Shown in pieces: positions 39,325 through 46,918 of a DNA stretch of 64,000 nt. A program made the position numbers and the translations under genes. Source of the DNA: a virus; the IMG/VR virus record IMGVR_UViG_3300036981_000377, positions 36,407 to 100,406 of that record; one strand, 5' to 3'. The stretch's first letter is position 1. Each line of letters opens with the position of its first letter. The notes below the pieces were generated by a model. It was not told where the DNA came from and did no database searches. It worked only from the letters and a program-made list of their open reading frames with translations.

Positions 39325-39546
39325 TTAAGTTGCCGGCTTTGACATCTTCATAGTCGGCGACAGCGCTGCTCGTTGCGCGCTGATGTCAAACTTAAATTTG
39401 CTAATTAGCTCTGTGCGCAATATTGGCACGTCTGGTGCTGTCTCGATGCCGATTTTTACCGCGCCGTTTTTTAGCTCTACTACAGTTATCTTGACGTTAT
39501 TGCCAATTTGAATCGACTCGTTTAACCGCCGCGTTAAAACTAACAC
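39325..39546 (-). CDS. csrA: CsrA/RsmA-type RNA-binding regulator
   Basis: 73 residues. The sequence follows CsrA closely: MLVLTRRLNESIQIG (beta1/beta2 with Leu4), VKITVVELKNGAVKIGIETA (beta2-beta4), and PDVPILRTELISKF with the RNA-binding arginine at position 44. CsrA dimers bind GGA loops in mRNA leaders and repress or stabilise target mRNAs. The C-terminal 23 residues (DISAQRAALSPTMKMSKPAT) extend past the usual 61-residue E. coli form. A phage copy could reprogram host carbon metabolism, motility or biofilm genes, or act on its own GGA-containing leaders. Confidence 0.93.
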   Translation of the reverse strand: MLVLTRRLNESIQIGNNVKITVVELKNGAVKIGIETAPDVPILRTELISKFKFDISAQRAALSPTMKMSKPAT

Positions 39547-39556
39547 GTTAATTCCT

Positions 39557-40237
39557 TTACCGATTTAAAGATTCTGAAAGTGTTTTGGTGACATGTTCGG
39601 TCGTGCCGTTTACAAGTTGAACAGCCTGCAACTGCGCTATTAGCATTATCGCTTTTTGCTGCACTATTTTATTGATCTCTTCTGTCTTGCCGGCTTCTAC
39701 GTCATAAATCGCCGCGAACATTTCCGGATCATCAGCAAATTGATTAGCAGCGTCAGAGACGTTGGCTCGCCGCAGCGCTATCCGCAATACGTCTGGCGCA
39801 TTGATGATCCCTTCTTGATCAAGCACAGCGCCGATATAAGCTCGGATCTCTTCGTTGAACGGCTCTGCATTGTCCTCGTCTGGCGGACAGATTAGCAACC
39901 CCTCGGTCAAACCCCACGCTATTTCTGCGCTATCGGCCGGGTCGAACATGTCTGGCCGATACGTGTCGCCGCTCAACACGTTGCACGCTACGATGAAGTC
40001 TGGAAGGCTTTGGTAGAACGTATCCGACGTCAGGATGTTGATCGCCATCATCAGTTTGTCGAACACTGCTTGCGGCAGGTCTACGTCAAATTCTTCTTCG
40101 ACCTCGAGCGTAATGGTTGCAGGATCCCACTGCAGCCCCTCGACGCCAAACCGGTCAAGAAACACTGTCAGCAGGACAATCCCGAACGTCTGCGGGCTTT
40201 TCCACATCTCTTTCAGAATTTTGGCGTCTATCGGCAT
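39557..40237 (-). CDS. Unknown acidic 226-residue protein
   Basis: An AGAGGA site precedes the ATG at 40237. Acidic helical protein (LEVEEEFDVDLPQAVFDKLMMAINIL ... SLPDFIVACNVLSG) with a second half rich in Asp/Glu (CPPDEDNAEPFNEEIRAYIGAVLD) and a basic C-terminal helix. It lies 10 bases upstream of csrA and is probably co-transcribed with it. Not recognised. Confidence 0.7.
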   Translation of the reverse strand: MPIDAKILKEMWKSPQTFGIVLLTVFLDRFGVEGLQWDPATITLEVEEEFDVDLPQAVFDKLMMAINILTSDTFYQSLPDFIVACNVLSGDTYRPDMFDPADSAEIAWGLTEGLLICPPDEDNAEPFNEEIRAYIGAVLDQEGIINAPDVLRIALRRANVSDAANQFADDPEMFAAIYDVEAGKTEEINKIVQQKAIMLIAQLQAVQLVNGTTEHVTKTLSESLNR

Positions 40238-40679
40238 GGTGTCCGTTCCTCTGACTAATTTTGCGTTTTCCGCGGTTGTAAAGCTCTAACAGATTATACG
40301 ATATGGTCTCTAAGGGCGGCACCAGCGGCTCCACCACGACCTCGCCGGAGCTGAGGTCTAAAAACCCGCGACCACCAGACCACACGCAATATAGCCCGTC
40401 TACTAAACATATTTGCGTAAACTGCTGTGCCGCTGCGCCCTGCCACGCGGCGGCTGATTCAGTCAAAATTAAAGCGCGTTGCTCTGCCGTTAAATTAATA
40501 TTTTCCAGCATTTCTGCCAGCAGCAGGGCCATCAATAAAACCGGCGCTGGCTCGTCGTCGGGCTCCGGAATTTGCTGGTTTACGGTCGCTAAAATATTGC
40601 GTATCTGCAGCTTGCTGAGTTTAATGACCTCAGTTACCATATGCCATGTGATCAGTTCTTCGTTACTGGAGGTTTCCAT
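40155..40679 (-). CDS. Unknown 174-residue protein upstream of the csrA cluster
   Basis: Starts at 40679 in a CATG shared with the plus-strand 40678 gene; an AAGGA lies 9 bases before it. Helical N-terminus (EELITWHMVTEVIKLSKLQIRNIL), then LLMALLLAEMLENINLTAEQRALIL, a beta-like part (ICLVDGLYCVWSGGRGFLDLS) and a basic C-terminus. The last 28 codons overlap the next gene (83 bases) and look unusual (Arg/Asp/Asn-rich), so the C-terminus may have been lengthened by loss of an earlier stop. Confidence 0.6.
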   Translation of the reverse strand: METSSNEELITWHMVTEVIKLSKLQIRNILATVNQQIPEPDDEPAPVLLMALLLAEMLENINLTAEQRALILTESAAAWQGAAAQQFTQICLVDGLYCVWSGGRGFLDLSSGEVVVEPLVPPLETISYNLLELYNRGKRKISQRNGHHADRRQNSERDVEKPADVRDCPADSVS

Positions 40680-40953
40680 GCTTTCGATCCTTGACGATTT
40701 AACTCGGCTATCCAACAACCGCGGCGACTTTGTAGTGCAGGGAGATGATATCGAAACGCTAATGGCAGCGTCAACGTCAAACATCGTCTTGCAGAAAGCC
40801 GCTGAACAGGGCTTAAACCGCCCGGGTGTCTCTAACGCTAGCGGACCGTATCCTGTTGACGCGGACGGCAAGTGCGACGACGAACTGATGCTTCGAAAGC
40901 GCGGACCTGTGGTTGGCTACCGGCGCGACTTTGTCGTGCTTGCAGGCCTTTAA
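40678..40953 (+). CDS. 91-residue plus-strand protein with strong ribosome site
   Basis: GGAGG lies 5 bases before the ATG at 40678, the best ribosome site in the area. The product (MLSILDDLTRLSNNRGDFVV ... SNASGPYPVDADGKCDDELM ... YRRDFVVLAGL) is charged and soluble. A repeat of the RGDFVV and RRDFVV segments near both ends suggests a small two-fold arrangement. It converges on a strong bidirectional-looking terminator at 40987-41019. Function unknown. Confidence 0.65.
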   Translation: MLSILDDLTRLSNNRGDFVVQGDDIETLMAASTSNIVLQKAAEQGLNRPGVSNASGPYPVDADGKCDDELMLRKRGPVVGYRRDFVVLAGL

Positions 40954-40986
40954 TCACTCGACGGCGATCGTAGCTCCAGCTTTGAA

Positions 40987-41019
40987 TGCGACACACCCAT
41001 GTGTTTTGGGTGTGTCGCA
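40987..41019. terminator. Bidirectional terminator between convergent genes
   Basis: A perfect 13-bp stem TGCGACACACCCA/TGGGTGTGTCGCA with a 7-base loop TGTGTTT, followed on the plus strand by GCTTTTCG. It lies between the plus-strand 40678-40953 gene and the minus-strand 41039-41515 gene and could stop both. Confidence 0.8.
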
Positions 41020-41038
41020 GCTTTTCGTACTTATTGCG

Positions 41039-41515
41039 CTACTCGTGCCCAAACTTCTTAATATGGGCTAGTCGGGCAGCGTAAAACTGCGCAATCATTA
41101 GCGAGACGCCGTCAAAGTTTTTTACGATGTCCGGCAAAATTTTAGAGTGAAAAATTTTATTGACAGTTTTTTGCAGCTCTTCGATTGCCGCCTGTGTGTA
41201 GCGCGCATCGGCCGCCCGCATTGTAGCTTCGCGAATTTCTGGTGACTGATCGAGCAGTATCTGCAAATACTTTGGGCAGATAAACTGCGCGTCATGTCCG
41301 TAACGCAGCATTGTTTTAGCCGTTTCCTGCGGCGCGCGAAACGCTGGCGGCCCGGCGTCTGGATCTTTTTTGTTTTCAGACTTTGGATCTGGCAACCGCA
41401 AACTGTGCAACTCCCAGTTATAAGCTTCGGCGCTTTCGTTTGGCGGCGGCATGAGATAAGCAGGCTTTGGCGCTGCTTTTTTATCGGGGTCTTTCAACGA
41501 ACGCTTTTTAGCCAT
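41039..41515 (-). CDS. Unknown 158-residue protein
   Basis: A TGAGG site precedes the ATG at 41515. Basic, Pro/Lys-rich N-terminal 55 residues (likely disordered), then a helical domain (APQETAKTMLRYGHDAQFICPKYLQILLDQSPEIREATMRAA) and a C-terminus rich in aromatic residues. No motif recognised. Confidence 0.68.
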   Translation of the reverse strand: MAKKRSLKDPDKKAAPKPAYLMPPPNESAEAYNWELHSLRLPDPKSENKKDPDAGPPAFRAPQETAKTMLRYGHDAQFICPKYLQILLDQSPEIREATMRAADARYTQAAIEELQKTVNKIFHSKILPDIVKNFDGVSLMIAQFYAARLAHIKKFGHE

Positions 41516-41562
41516 AAAACCTCAATAGCTAAGGAAAATCGAGAATAGCTAAACCAATGTCA

Positions 41563-41622
41563 AGGTCGTACCGGCGAGCATTTGCAAAAATAGATGATTT
41601 GCAAATGTCGCGGTACAGACCT
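41563..41622 (-). promoter_or_regulatory. Long imperfect inverted repeat, intergenic
   Basis: Left arm 41563-41588 and right arm 41598-41622 are near-complete reverse complements: AGGTC, TACCG, GCGA and CATTTGCAAA align with two short bulges around a 9-base loop. The stem is about 24 bp, longer and more AT-rich than the terminators here, and no T-run follows. It lies in a 118-base gap between 41039-41515 and 41634-41879 and could be an RNA structure, a processing site or a protein-binding dyad. Confidence 0.6.
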
Positions 41623-41633
41623 CGAGCATTTAG

Positions 41634-41879
41634 TTAGTAGGGCGTAATCGGCGCTTGCGCGTTGAGTCGCAAGCATAGCAGATAATGATCGCACTGCATG
41701 GCGACCACCGGCGCTTCAGACGGCGCGCAATCTTCAATCAACTTATTCCGCAACCACCGATCCTGCTGGAGCGGCTCGTGCGGATATGCCTCGACGGCCT
41801 TGTCGTGAAGTTTTGCGACAAGGCTATCAATCCTTTTAATAAGCGGCCGATCGAGAGCCGCAGAGACACCAAGTTGCAT
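41634..41879 (-). CDS. 81-residue protein, start chosen by GGAGG site
   Basis: The start at 41879 (MQLGVSAALDRPL) has GGAGG 6 bases upstream; the frame is open further upstream to 42083 but that part is not coding-like. Helical (LIKRIDSLVAKLHDKAVEAYPHEPLQQDRWLRNKLIED) with a short C-terminal strand and two cysteines. Not recognised. Confidence 0.6.
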   Translation of the reverse strand: MQLGVSAALDRPLIKRIDSLVAKLHDKAVEAYPHEPLQQDRWLRNKLIEDCAPSEAPVVAMQCDHYLLCLRLNAQAPITPY

Positions 41880-41965
41880 TTGAACCTCCGTGACAAGCAG
41901 AGCGCGCCGTTGACAACACACAATAGCGCATCTAATATGCCACGATTTTGCTAAAAATTTAGCTG

Positions 41966-42268
41966 TTAAAAAGTGGTCGTTAAAGTTTGACCAGTAGCCG
42001 ACACTGAGACGACTTTTACTTGCGCGGCGTCTAGTAGCTCTTTTAGCTTTATGCGATTTTCTTGGCTCATGCCAGACAGGCACGTTTTAATCGCGCGTAG
42101 GGCTGCGCGTTGTTTATCCGCGCGGGCCTTAGCGCAAGAGCCGCAGCCGGTTGAGGCCGGCATTATCGCGTCTTTCTGTCCAGATAGGCACGGCAGCGCG
42201 CTGGTGAACTTTTCATCTTGCACCATGCGGGCTATCGTACTGTCTTCAATTACAACAATTGGTTTCAT
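41966..42268 (-). CDS. Unknown 100-residue cysteine protein
   Basis: Starts at 42268 (MKPIVVIEDSTIARMVQDEKF), 4 bases past the previous stop. It has CLSGQKDAIMPAS, then CGSCAKARADKQRAALRAIKTCL, four cysteines in a region that could bind metal, and a Lys-rich C-terminal helix (LKELLDAAQVKVVSVSA). The N-terminal IVVIED segment looks like a beta-strand start. Function unknown. Confidence 0.68.
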   Translation of the reverse strand: MKPIVVIEDSTIARMVQDEKFTSALPCLSGQKDAIMPASTGCGSCAKARADKQRAALRAIKTCLSGMSQENRIKLKELLDAAQVKVVSVSATGQTLTTTF

Positions 42269-42272
42269 AGTG

Positions 42273-42815
42273 TCACAAGCTGGAGCCGCTGGATGAGCTG
42301 CTCGTGTTAGGCTCGCCTCCAAGCCAGATTTCTCCGGCGGGTTCAATACGATCCATCAATTCGAGTGTTTCTCGTAAGCTGTAAACATCAGCAGCAACAT
42401 CGCGCACAAAAGCGTAAACTTCTGTCCGGGACCGCACAACGACGTCTACATAGTTTAATCGAAACCACTCTGGCCGGTCGCCCGGAATTGGCTCGTCTTC
42501 TGGAAACTCTTCTAGGTCGGCGGGCGAGCACACATGATCGAAAGAGCCGACGCGCTCATTCTCGCCCGGCTTTAGCGGTAACATAAGATAAGCGAATACT
42601 TTATCCGGCATAAGCGCGGCGTCGGTTGCCTCTATGCGAACGCGGATTCCGTCGGTGCTGTGGTAGTTGTAGCGGCTAACGTACCACGACAGATGTATAC
42701 GCCTGCCCGACGCGGTGCTGTTTGCAACAGGCAACTCCGGCTGCGCAAACTGCTGGCCTATTAAGCGGTCAAGTTCGACAAAATCGGCGTCTGTTAACGG
42801 ATTGCACTGGCTCAT
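42273..42815 (-). CDS. Unknown 180-residue protein ending in a serine run
   Basis: Coupled to the upstream gene by ATGA. An alpha/beta protein: ADFVELDRLIGQQFAQ, HLSWYVSRYNYHSTDGIRVRIEA, WFRLNYVDVVVRSRTEVYAFVRDVAAD. The last residues are GGEPNTSSSSSGSSL, the first of the serine runs that mark the genes to the right. It might be a virion protein because of that tail. Confidence 0.7.
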   Translation of the reverse strand: MSQCNPLTDADFVELDRLIGQQFAQPELPVANSTASGRRIHLSWYVSRYNYHSTDGIRVRIEATDAALMPDKVFAYLMLPLKPGENERVGSFDHVCSPADLEEFPEDEPIPGDRPEWFRLNYVDVVVRSRTEVYAFVRDVAADVYSLRETLELMDRIEPAGEIWLGGEPNTSSSSSGSSL

Positions 42816-43309
42816 TTAGTTTCTTCTTTACTGGCTTCAGCGGCTTGGGCAGCGTTAACGCGTTTGGCAGCGTTAATAGCCCGTTGAATAAGAATTTTTG
42901 TCGGATACGCTAAAAACGGCAATTTGCGTTTAGTTGCTTCTTCTTTTAACCAGCCCACAATTTCGGTAATATTTTGTTCGCACCACTCTATGCCCATCTC
43001 GTCCATCTTCTTTGCGCGAGCATTGCACGAGCAATTTGGCGTGGCTTTTATTCCAACTTTAGACAACAACCGTTTTAACTGTGTGCCGGGTCCGGCTAAA
43101 TTCAACTGCGCAATAGGCGTTGCAGGCGGCTCGACAACTGGCGGAGTAGTGGCTGCTTTCTGGCCACATTCTGGCATTTTGTCAGCGATAGCTTGAAACT
43201 GTTCTTTCAAGACTTTCGGAATAGTTGTTTTTTTAGCGCAGTTTTTGCACTGAAAACACACAAATTTTTCAGGTACTTTTGCGGGTACCTCTATAAAGTC
43301 ACAACGCAT
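42812..43309 (-). CDS. Conserved cysteine protein (GPGTxLKRLL...WCE family)
   Basis: 165 residues; AGGAGGG is placed 4-5 bases before the ATG. N-terminal CFQCKNCAKKT zinc-type cluster (about 18-28), a Pro/Ala-rich middle, then the block GPGTQLKRLLSKVGIKATPN, CSCNARAKKMDEMGIEWCEQN and IVGWLKEEATKRKLPFLAYP. I recall this combination from an unnamed family in phage and planctomycete genomes. It is the first gene of a unit read toward the left from the edge of the virion-like region. Function unknown. Confidence 0.8.
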   Translation of the reverse strand: MRCDFIEVPAKVPEKFVCFQCKNCAKKTTIPKVLKEQFQAIADKMPECGQKAATTPPVVEPPATPIAQLNLAGPGTQLKRLLSKVGIKATPNCSCNARAKKMDEMGIEWCEQNITEIVGWLKEEATKRKLPFLAYPTKILIQRAINAAKRVNAAQAAEASKEETK

Positions 43310-43390
43310 CGCGCCCTCCTGCGGTTAAACAGCTTTCAAAGCATAATTTTAATTGGCAGTTTGTCAATCTAAAACGTTGCGGCTACGCTA

Positions 43391-45526
43391 CTAAGGGCAA
43401 ACAATAGTCACTGGCGTATTATTGCACGGCCCGTCTACGGTGGTGTTGCAGGCGCCGGCTGTGTCACATGTCACCGTGCCGTATATTGTGCCGCCTTGTC
43501 GTTTTGCTGCAATATTAAAGCTAGCGTTACAACGTATAATTCCGCTAGCCAGCACGGCTGAATCGTTAAAGGAAGCGGCGCCATTAATTTCGCCGCTTTC
43601 ATTAAATGAGTAGCCGTAAAAGCTAGCGTTACCATTTACAACGCCGTAATTAGCTGCAAAATTCGAAAAAATAGCGTTACCGTTTATCGTGCCCACGCGC
43701 GGCGGCGAAACAGTATTGTTTCTGTTTAATATTGCATTGCCGTTAAACCGAGCAGTGCCGAGCACGTTCACTGTAATTTCTAAAGCCAATACTGGGCCGG
43801 ATTGTTCATGCCACAAATTTTTTACGCACGGTGTTGGGCCAGTGTTTTTGTCTATTTGATACAGCAGCTTAACGGTATCTGCCGCTGTGGGCAGCGTTGT
43901 AGGCGTCGGGCCTGTCTGGGTTGATACGTGCCAGTTTGCTAATATGTTCCAGTCTGTGCTGTCGCTACCGCCGGCAGTTCCGGTGAAATACAGTGTGCGG
44001 GCTCCGGGGGTGGGCCCGCTGCTGCTTTGGCTGAAAATACTGCTGCTAGAGCTACTAGAGCTACTCCGGCTAGAACTACTAGAACTGCTAGCGCTACTTT
44101 GGCTAGAGCTACTAGAACTGCTAGAGCTACTAGAGCTACTAGAGCTACTCCGGCTAGAGCTACTAGAACTGCTAGAGCTATTAGAGCTACTCTGGTTAGA
44201 GCTAATAAAACTGCTAGAGCTACTGCTGTTAGAGCTGCTTGATCCCGTATTTTCGCCAATCGTTATGGTAACCGCGCCGTTGCAGTTTGTGTCAGTTAAG
44301 CCAGAGCAGTTTATTGCTGTTGCGCACAGCGGGAACACGTATGTCCCGGGCGGCGCCGTTTCAAACGATACACCAATCACAGCTAAAAATTGTTCAGCGC
44401 TTACTGTAAACGTTGCCGGATAATCGGCGGCAGTTATGACGCCAGAGTTTAACGTGTACTCTACGGGCGGGTCGAAGTGCGTCGTAAAAAATGTCCAAGA
44501 AGTTTGACTTGCTTCAGCTTCTGTGGCGTCGCTTACGACAATACTGACATTGATAAAGTCACCCGGACCAAAACTGTTCAGCGGTGTACCAGTTCCGGTC
44601 CCGCCGGAGAAATTAATCGGTGTGAACGTCGTTGTATTGCAACTGCCGCTAGAGCTCGACGAGACATCATCGCTAGAGCTGGATGACAAGCTAGCGCTGG
44701 AGTTTGATGACGCGCACGGACCGGGGCAAGGTGGCGGATTGAAGCCCGGAGGAAGCGGCGCTTGCTCAAAACCACACGACGTTTGATTGAATATGAAAAG
44801 CCCTTGTGCTTTTAGTACGGGGCCGTTTGTACTGCAGTCGCAATCGCTGCACCACTCAAACGTCATAAACGAGCCGGCGCAACCAACTCCCGTGATTTTC
44901 AGTAAATAAACTTGCTCACCACAAATTGTTTCTGTGGTATCGCTTAGCCCGTCGAATGCCGCGTCGCAGTCACAAGAAGAACTTGAAGACCCCGGCGGCG
45001 TTGTCCCGCCCGATGAGCTTGAACCGGGTCCGGGCGGGCCACCGCCGTCGTCGCACGATCTCCAAATTATCTCAACTGGAACACAGTCACAGCCTCCGGG
45101 CTTGAAACCCGGCAGGTACGTGATTAAGCCGTACTGCGTGCCGTCAGGGCAAAATAGCGGCTTGCCGGGCGGGCACGCAGGCACTGGAAAACACGGCGGT
45201 GGAGTGCCGCCGCAGTTCATACCGCAATCCGCCCAATTTTGATAAGTTCCACCGTCCTCTACTGAAAAACAATTGCCAGTATTAGGATTACACGAATACC
45301 CAATTGCTTTGCACACGCCGTTTTTTAAAGTTTTACCAATGGGGCATTTACAAATGCATTTGGGTTTTTTAATTGTGCCCCCGGTGCATTTTGTGTCTAA
45401 ACATTTACACTCGTCGCTATCTGGGTCAACGCCGCTGCCCGGACAGCCGCACTTACACTTCTGCTCTGTGTCAAAGCAGGGGTAATCAGGATATTCGTCG
45501 CAATTATCTACTTGTACGCAACCCAT
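43391..45526 (-). CDS. Cys/Ser-rich secreted or virion protein with GNAxF repeats
   Basis: 711 residues. The first 200 residues are Cys-rich, with EGF-like spacing (CKCGCPGSGVDPDSDECKC and repeated C-Gly pairs). A Ser run at about 425-500 separates it from the C-terminal part, where the motif NGNA(I/S)F recurs at about 22-residue spacing (about 605-690), typical of a beta-helix. The middle shows TFFTTHFDPPVEYTLNSGVITAADYPATF. It has no signal peptide at the N-terminus. Most likely a tail fibre or adhesin, or an exported protein. A terminal 'CNTTVDGPCNNT' closes it. Confidence 0.7.
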   Translation of the reverse strand: MGCVQVDNCDEYPDYPCFDTEQKCKCGCPGSGVDPDSDECKCLDTKCTGGTIKKPKCICKCPIGKTLKNGVCKAIGYSCNPNTGNCFSVEDGGTYQNWADCGMNCGGTPPPCFPVPACPPGKPLFCPDGTQYGLITYLPGFKPGGCDCVPVEIIWRSCDDGGGPPGPGSSSSGGTTPPGSSSSSCDCDAAFDGLSDTTETICGEQVYLLKITGVGCAGSFMTFEWCSDCDCSTNGPVLKAQGLFIFNQTSCGFEQAPLPPGFNPPPCPGPCASSNSSASLSSSSSDDVSSSSSGSCNTTTFTPINFSGGTGTGTPLNSFGPGDFINVSIVVSDATEAEASQTSWTFFTTHFDPPVEYTLNSGVITAADYPATFTVSAEQFLAVIGVSFETAPPGTYVFPLCATAINCSGLTDTNCNGAVTITIGENTGSSSSNSSSSSSFISSNQSSSNSSSSSSSSSRSSSSSSSSSSSSSSSSQSSASSSSSSSRSSSSSSSSSIFSQSSSGPTPGARTLYFTGTAGGSDSTDWNILANWHVSTQTGPTPTTLPTAADTVKLLYQIDKNTGPTPCVKNLWHEQSGPVLALEITVNVLGTARFNGNAILNRNNTVSPPRVGTINGNAIFSNFAANYGVVNGNASFYGYSFNESGEINGAASFNDSAVLASGIIRCNASFNIAAKRQGGTIYGTVTCDTAGACNTTVDGPCNNTPVTIVCP
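44037..44245. repeat. Ser-codon low-complexity array in the 43391 gene
   Basis: About 210 bases consist of GCTAGAGCTACTAGAACTG-type units repeated with small changes, giving serine runs in the minus frame with occasional Arg or Asn. The units alternate TCT, AGC, AGT and TCC codons rather than one codon, so they are kept at the protein level but remain prone to unequal recombination. Confidence 0.8.
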
Positions 45527-45529
45527 AAT

Positions 45530-46903
45530 TTAATCATCGCAAATATAGGGTAAACTATCAAAAGTATTTACCGGCGTTAATTTTAACATTTCAGCCGCCG
45601 AAGTTGATGACGCAAAATAGTTATTGCTTGAATACGTCGGCGCTGCGCGCATAGCTTGCGCTGGGAGCGGGCAATCGCAAACAGTTGCGGCGCAGAAACC
45701 CAGCGTAGTATTAACACAACAAACCCAATTAGCTTCTGGGCAACATCCGGTCGGACAAACGGTTTCGTCAGCGCCGCACCCCACCAGCGCCAGGCCATCT
45801 TCTTCAGGAACACCGTCTTCCCCGCGCGGGAAGGCTATGTCGTCGCAACGTAAGCCGGCGATCCAAGTGCCTTCGCATTCGCACTCGGTTACTTCGGACT
45901 CGCAATTAGCCCCGGTACAGCACGCCCCAGTTGGAATAACACCGCACGGGAAAAACACATTCCCGGCATTTTCGGCTGCACACGTGCCCTGATCCGTGTT
46001 GTATGTTGTGCAATCTGGCCGCTGACATATTGCTTCGTCTGCGCATTTGCACTCTCCTTCGCAGCAGTGCCCAGTTACTGTTGGGCCGGGAGCGCCACCA
46101 CTACACGTTCTGGTTTCCGGGTCAAATTCAGTCCCCGGCGGGCAGCATCCACCAACGCCCGGAATTTCTCCATCTGCGTCGTATTTTGGTGTTGGCGTCC
46201 AGCCGGGCGGACAGCATTCATCGCAGTCAGCGTCTACGGCGCACTCGACGCTGCTGCCGCTGCTACTTGATGGCAAGCAAACCCAGAACGGCTTGCACAC
46301 CCATCCGCTTGTATTCGAGCTGCTGCTAGAATACCGGCTGCTGCTACTACTGCTACTGCTACTGCTATCGGCGCTGCCGCTAGACGAGCCGCAAGGAACT
46401 GCGGTACAAGGCTGGTCTAGATAAAATACACCGCCAAGAATGTAGCAATCGTATTCTGTGCCAAAAGAACACGTCGCTATAGTTTCGCCGGGGGTAATTA
46501 CTGTTGTGCACTCAACTACCGGTACACAAACTGTGTCTCCGTAATTTGGATCGTCTGGATCGCTAACCGTGCCGCATGATTCACTTGACCAGCACGACTC
46601 GCTAGAACCCGGCGGGCCTTGAGTGTACGTGCAGCAGGCGCCGTACGGCGTATAGTAACTGCTGCTAGAGTAACTGCTACTGCTATCGCTACTGCTACTG
46701 CTATCGCTACTGCTACTGCAGTTTACTCCTTCGTCACCGCATGTTTTACCTGCAAACCACTCGCCATTAGCGGACAAACATTCGCATTTATTTTTCTGCG
46801 AGCATGCGCCGTTTATGCAACATGCGCCGCAGCAAAACCCGTCCGTCGCAGCCAGACCTCCAGTGCCTATTAACAGCTGTCCGTTGTATGTGTAAAGCGG
46901 CAT
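45530..46903 (-). CDS. Cysteine-rich protein with repeated GACC/CxGxC modules
   Basis: 457 residues. It starts MPLYTYNGQLLIGTG and then has at least three GACC.. or GxCC... modules of roughly 35-60 residues (FCCGACCINGACSQKNKCEC; YGACCTYTQGPP; PTGACCTGANCESEVTEC), with paired cysteines as in small disulfide folds. Serine runs occur at about 63-82 and 180-200. It has an external-protein composition but no signal peptide. Likely a virion spike or adhesin. Family not identified beyond the module. Confidence 0.68.
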   Translation of the reverse strand: MPLYTYNGQLLIGTGGLAATDGFCCGACCINGACSQKNKCECLSANGEWFAGKTCGDEGVNCSSSSDSSSSSDSSSSYSSSSYYTPYGACCTYTQGPPGSSESCWSSESCGTVSDPDDPNYGDTVCVPVVECTTVITPGETIATCSFGTEYDCYILGGVFYLDQPCTAVPCGSSSGSADSSSSSSSSSSRYSSSSSNTSGWVCKPFWVCLPSSSSGSSVECAVDADCDECCPPGWTPTPKYDADGEIPGVGGCCPPGTEFDPETRTCSGGAPGPTVTGHCCEGECKCADEAICQRPDCTTYNTDQGTCAAENAGNVFFPCGVIPTGACCTGANCESEVTECECEGTWIAGLRCDDIAFPRGEDGVPEEDGLALVGCGADETVCPTGCCPEANWVCCVNTTLGFCAATVCDCPLPAQAMRAAPTYSSNNYFASSTSAAEMLKLTPVNTFDSLPYICDD

Positions 46904-46918
46904 ACATTGTTACTCGTA

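Noticed and set aside
40155-40871. A longer minus-strand protein starting at 40871
   Set aside because: The extra N-terminal part lies antisense to the plus-strand gene at 40678-40953, which has a far better ribosome site.
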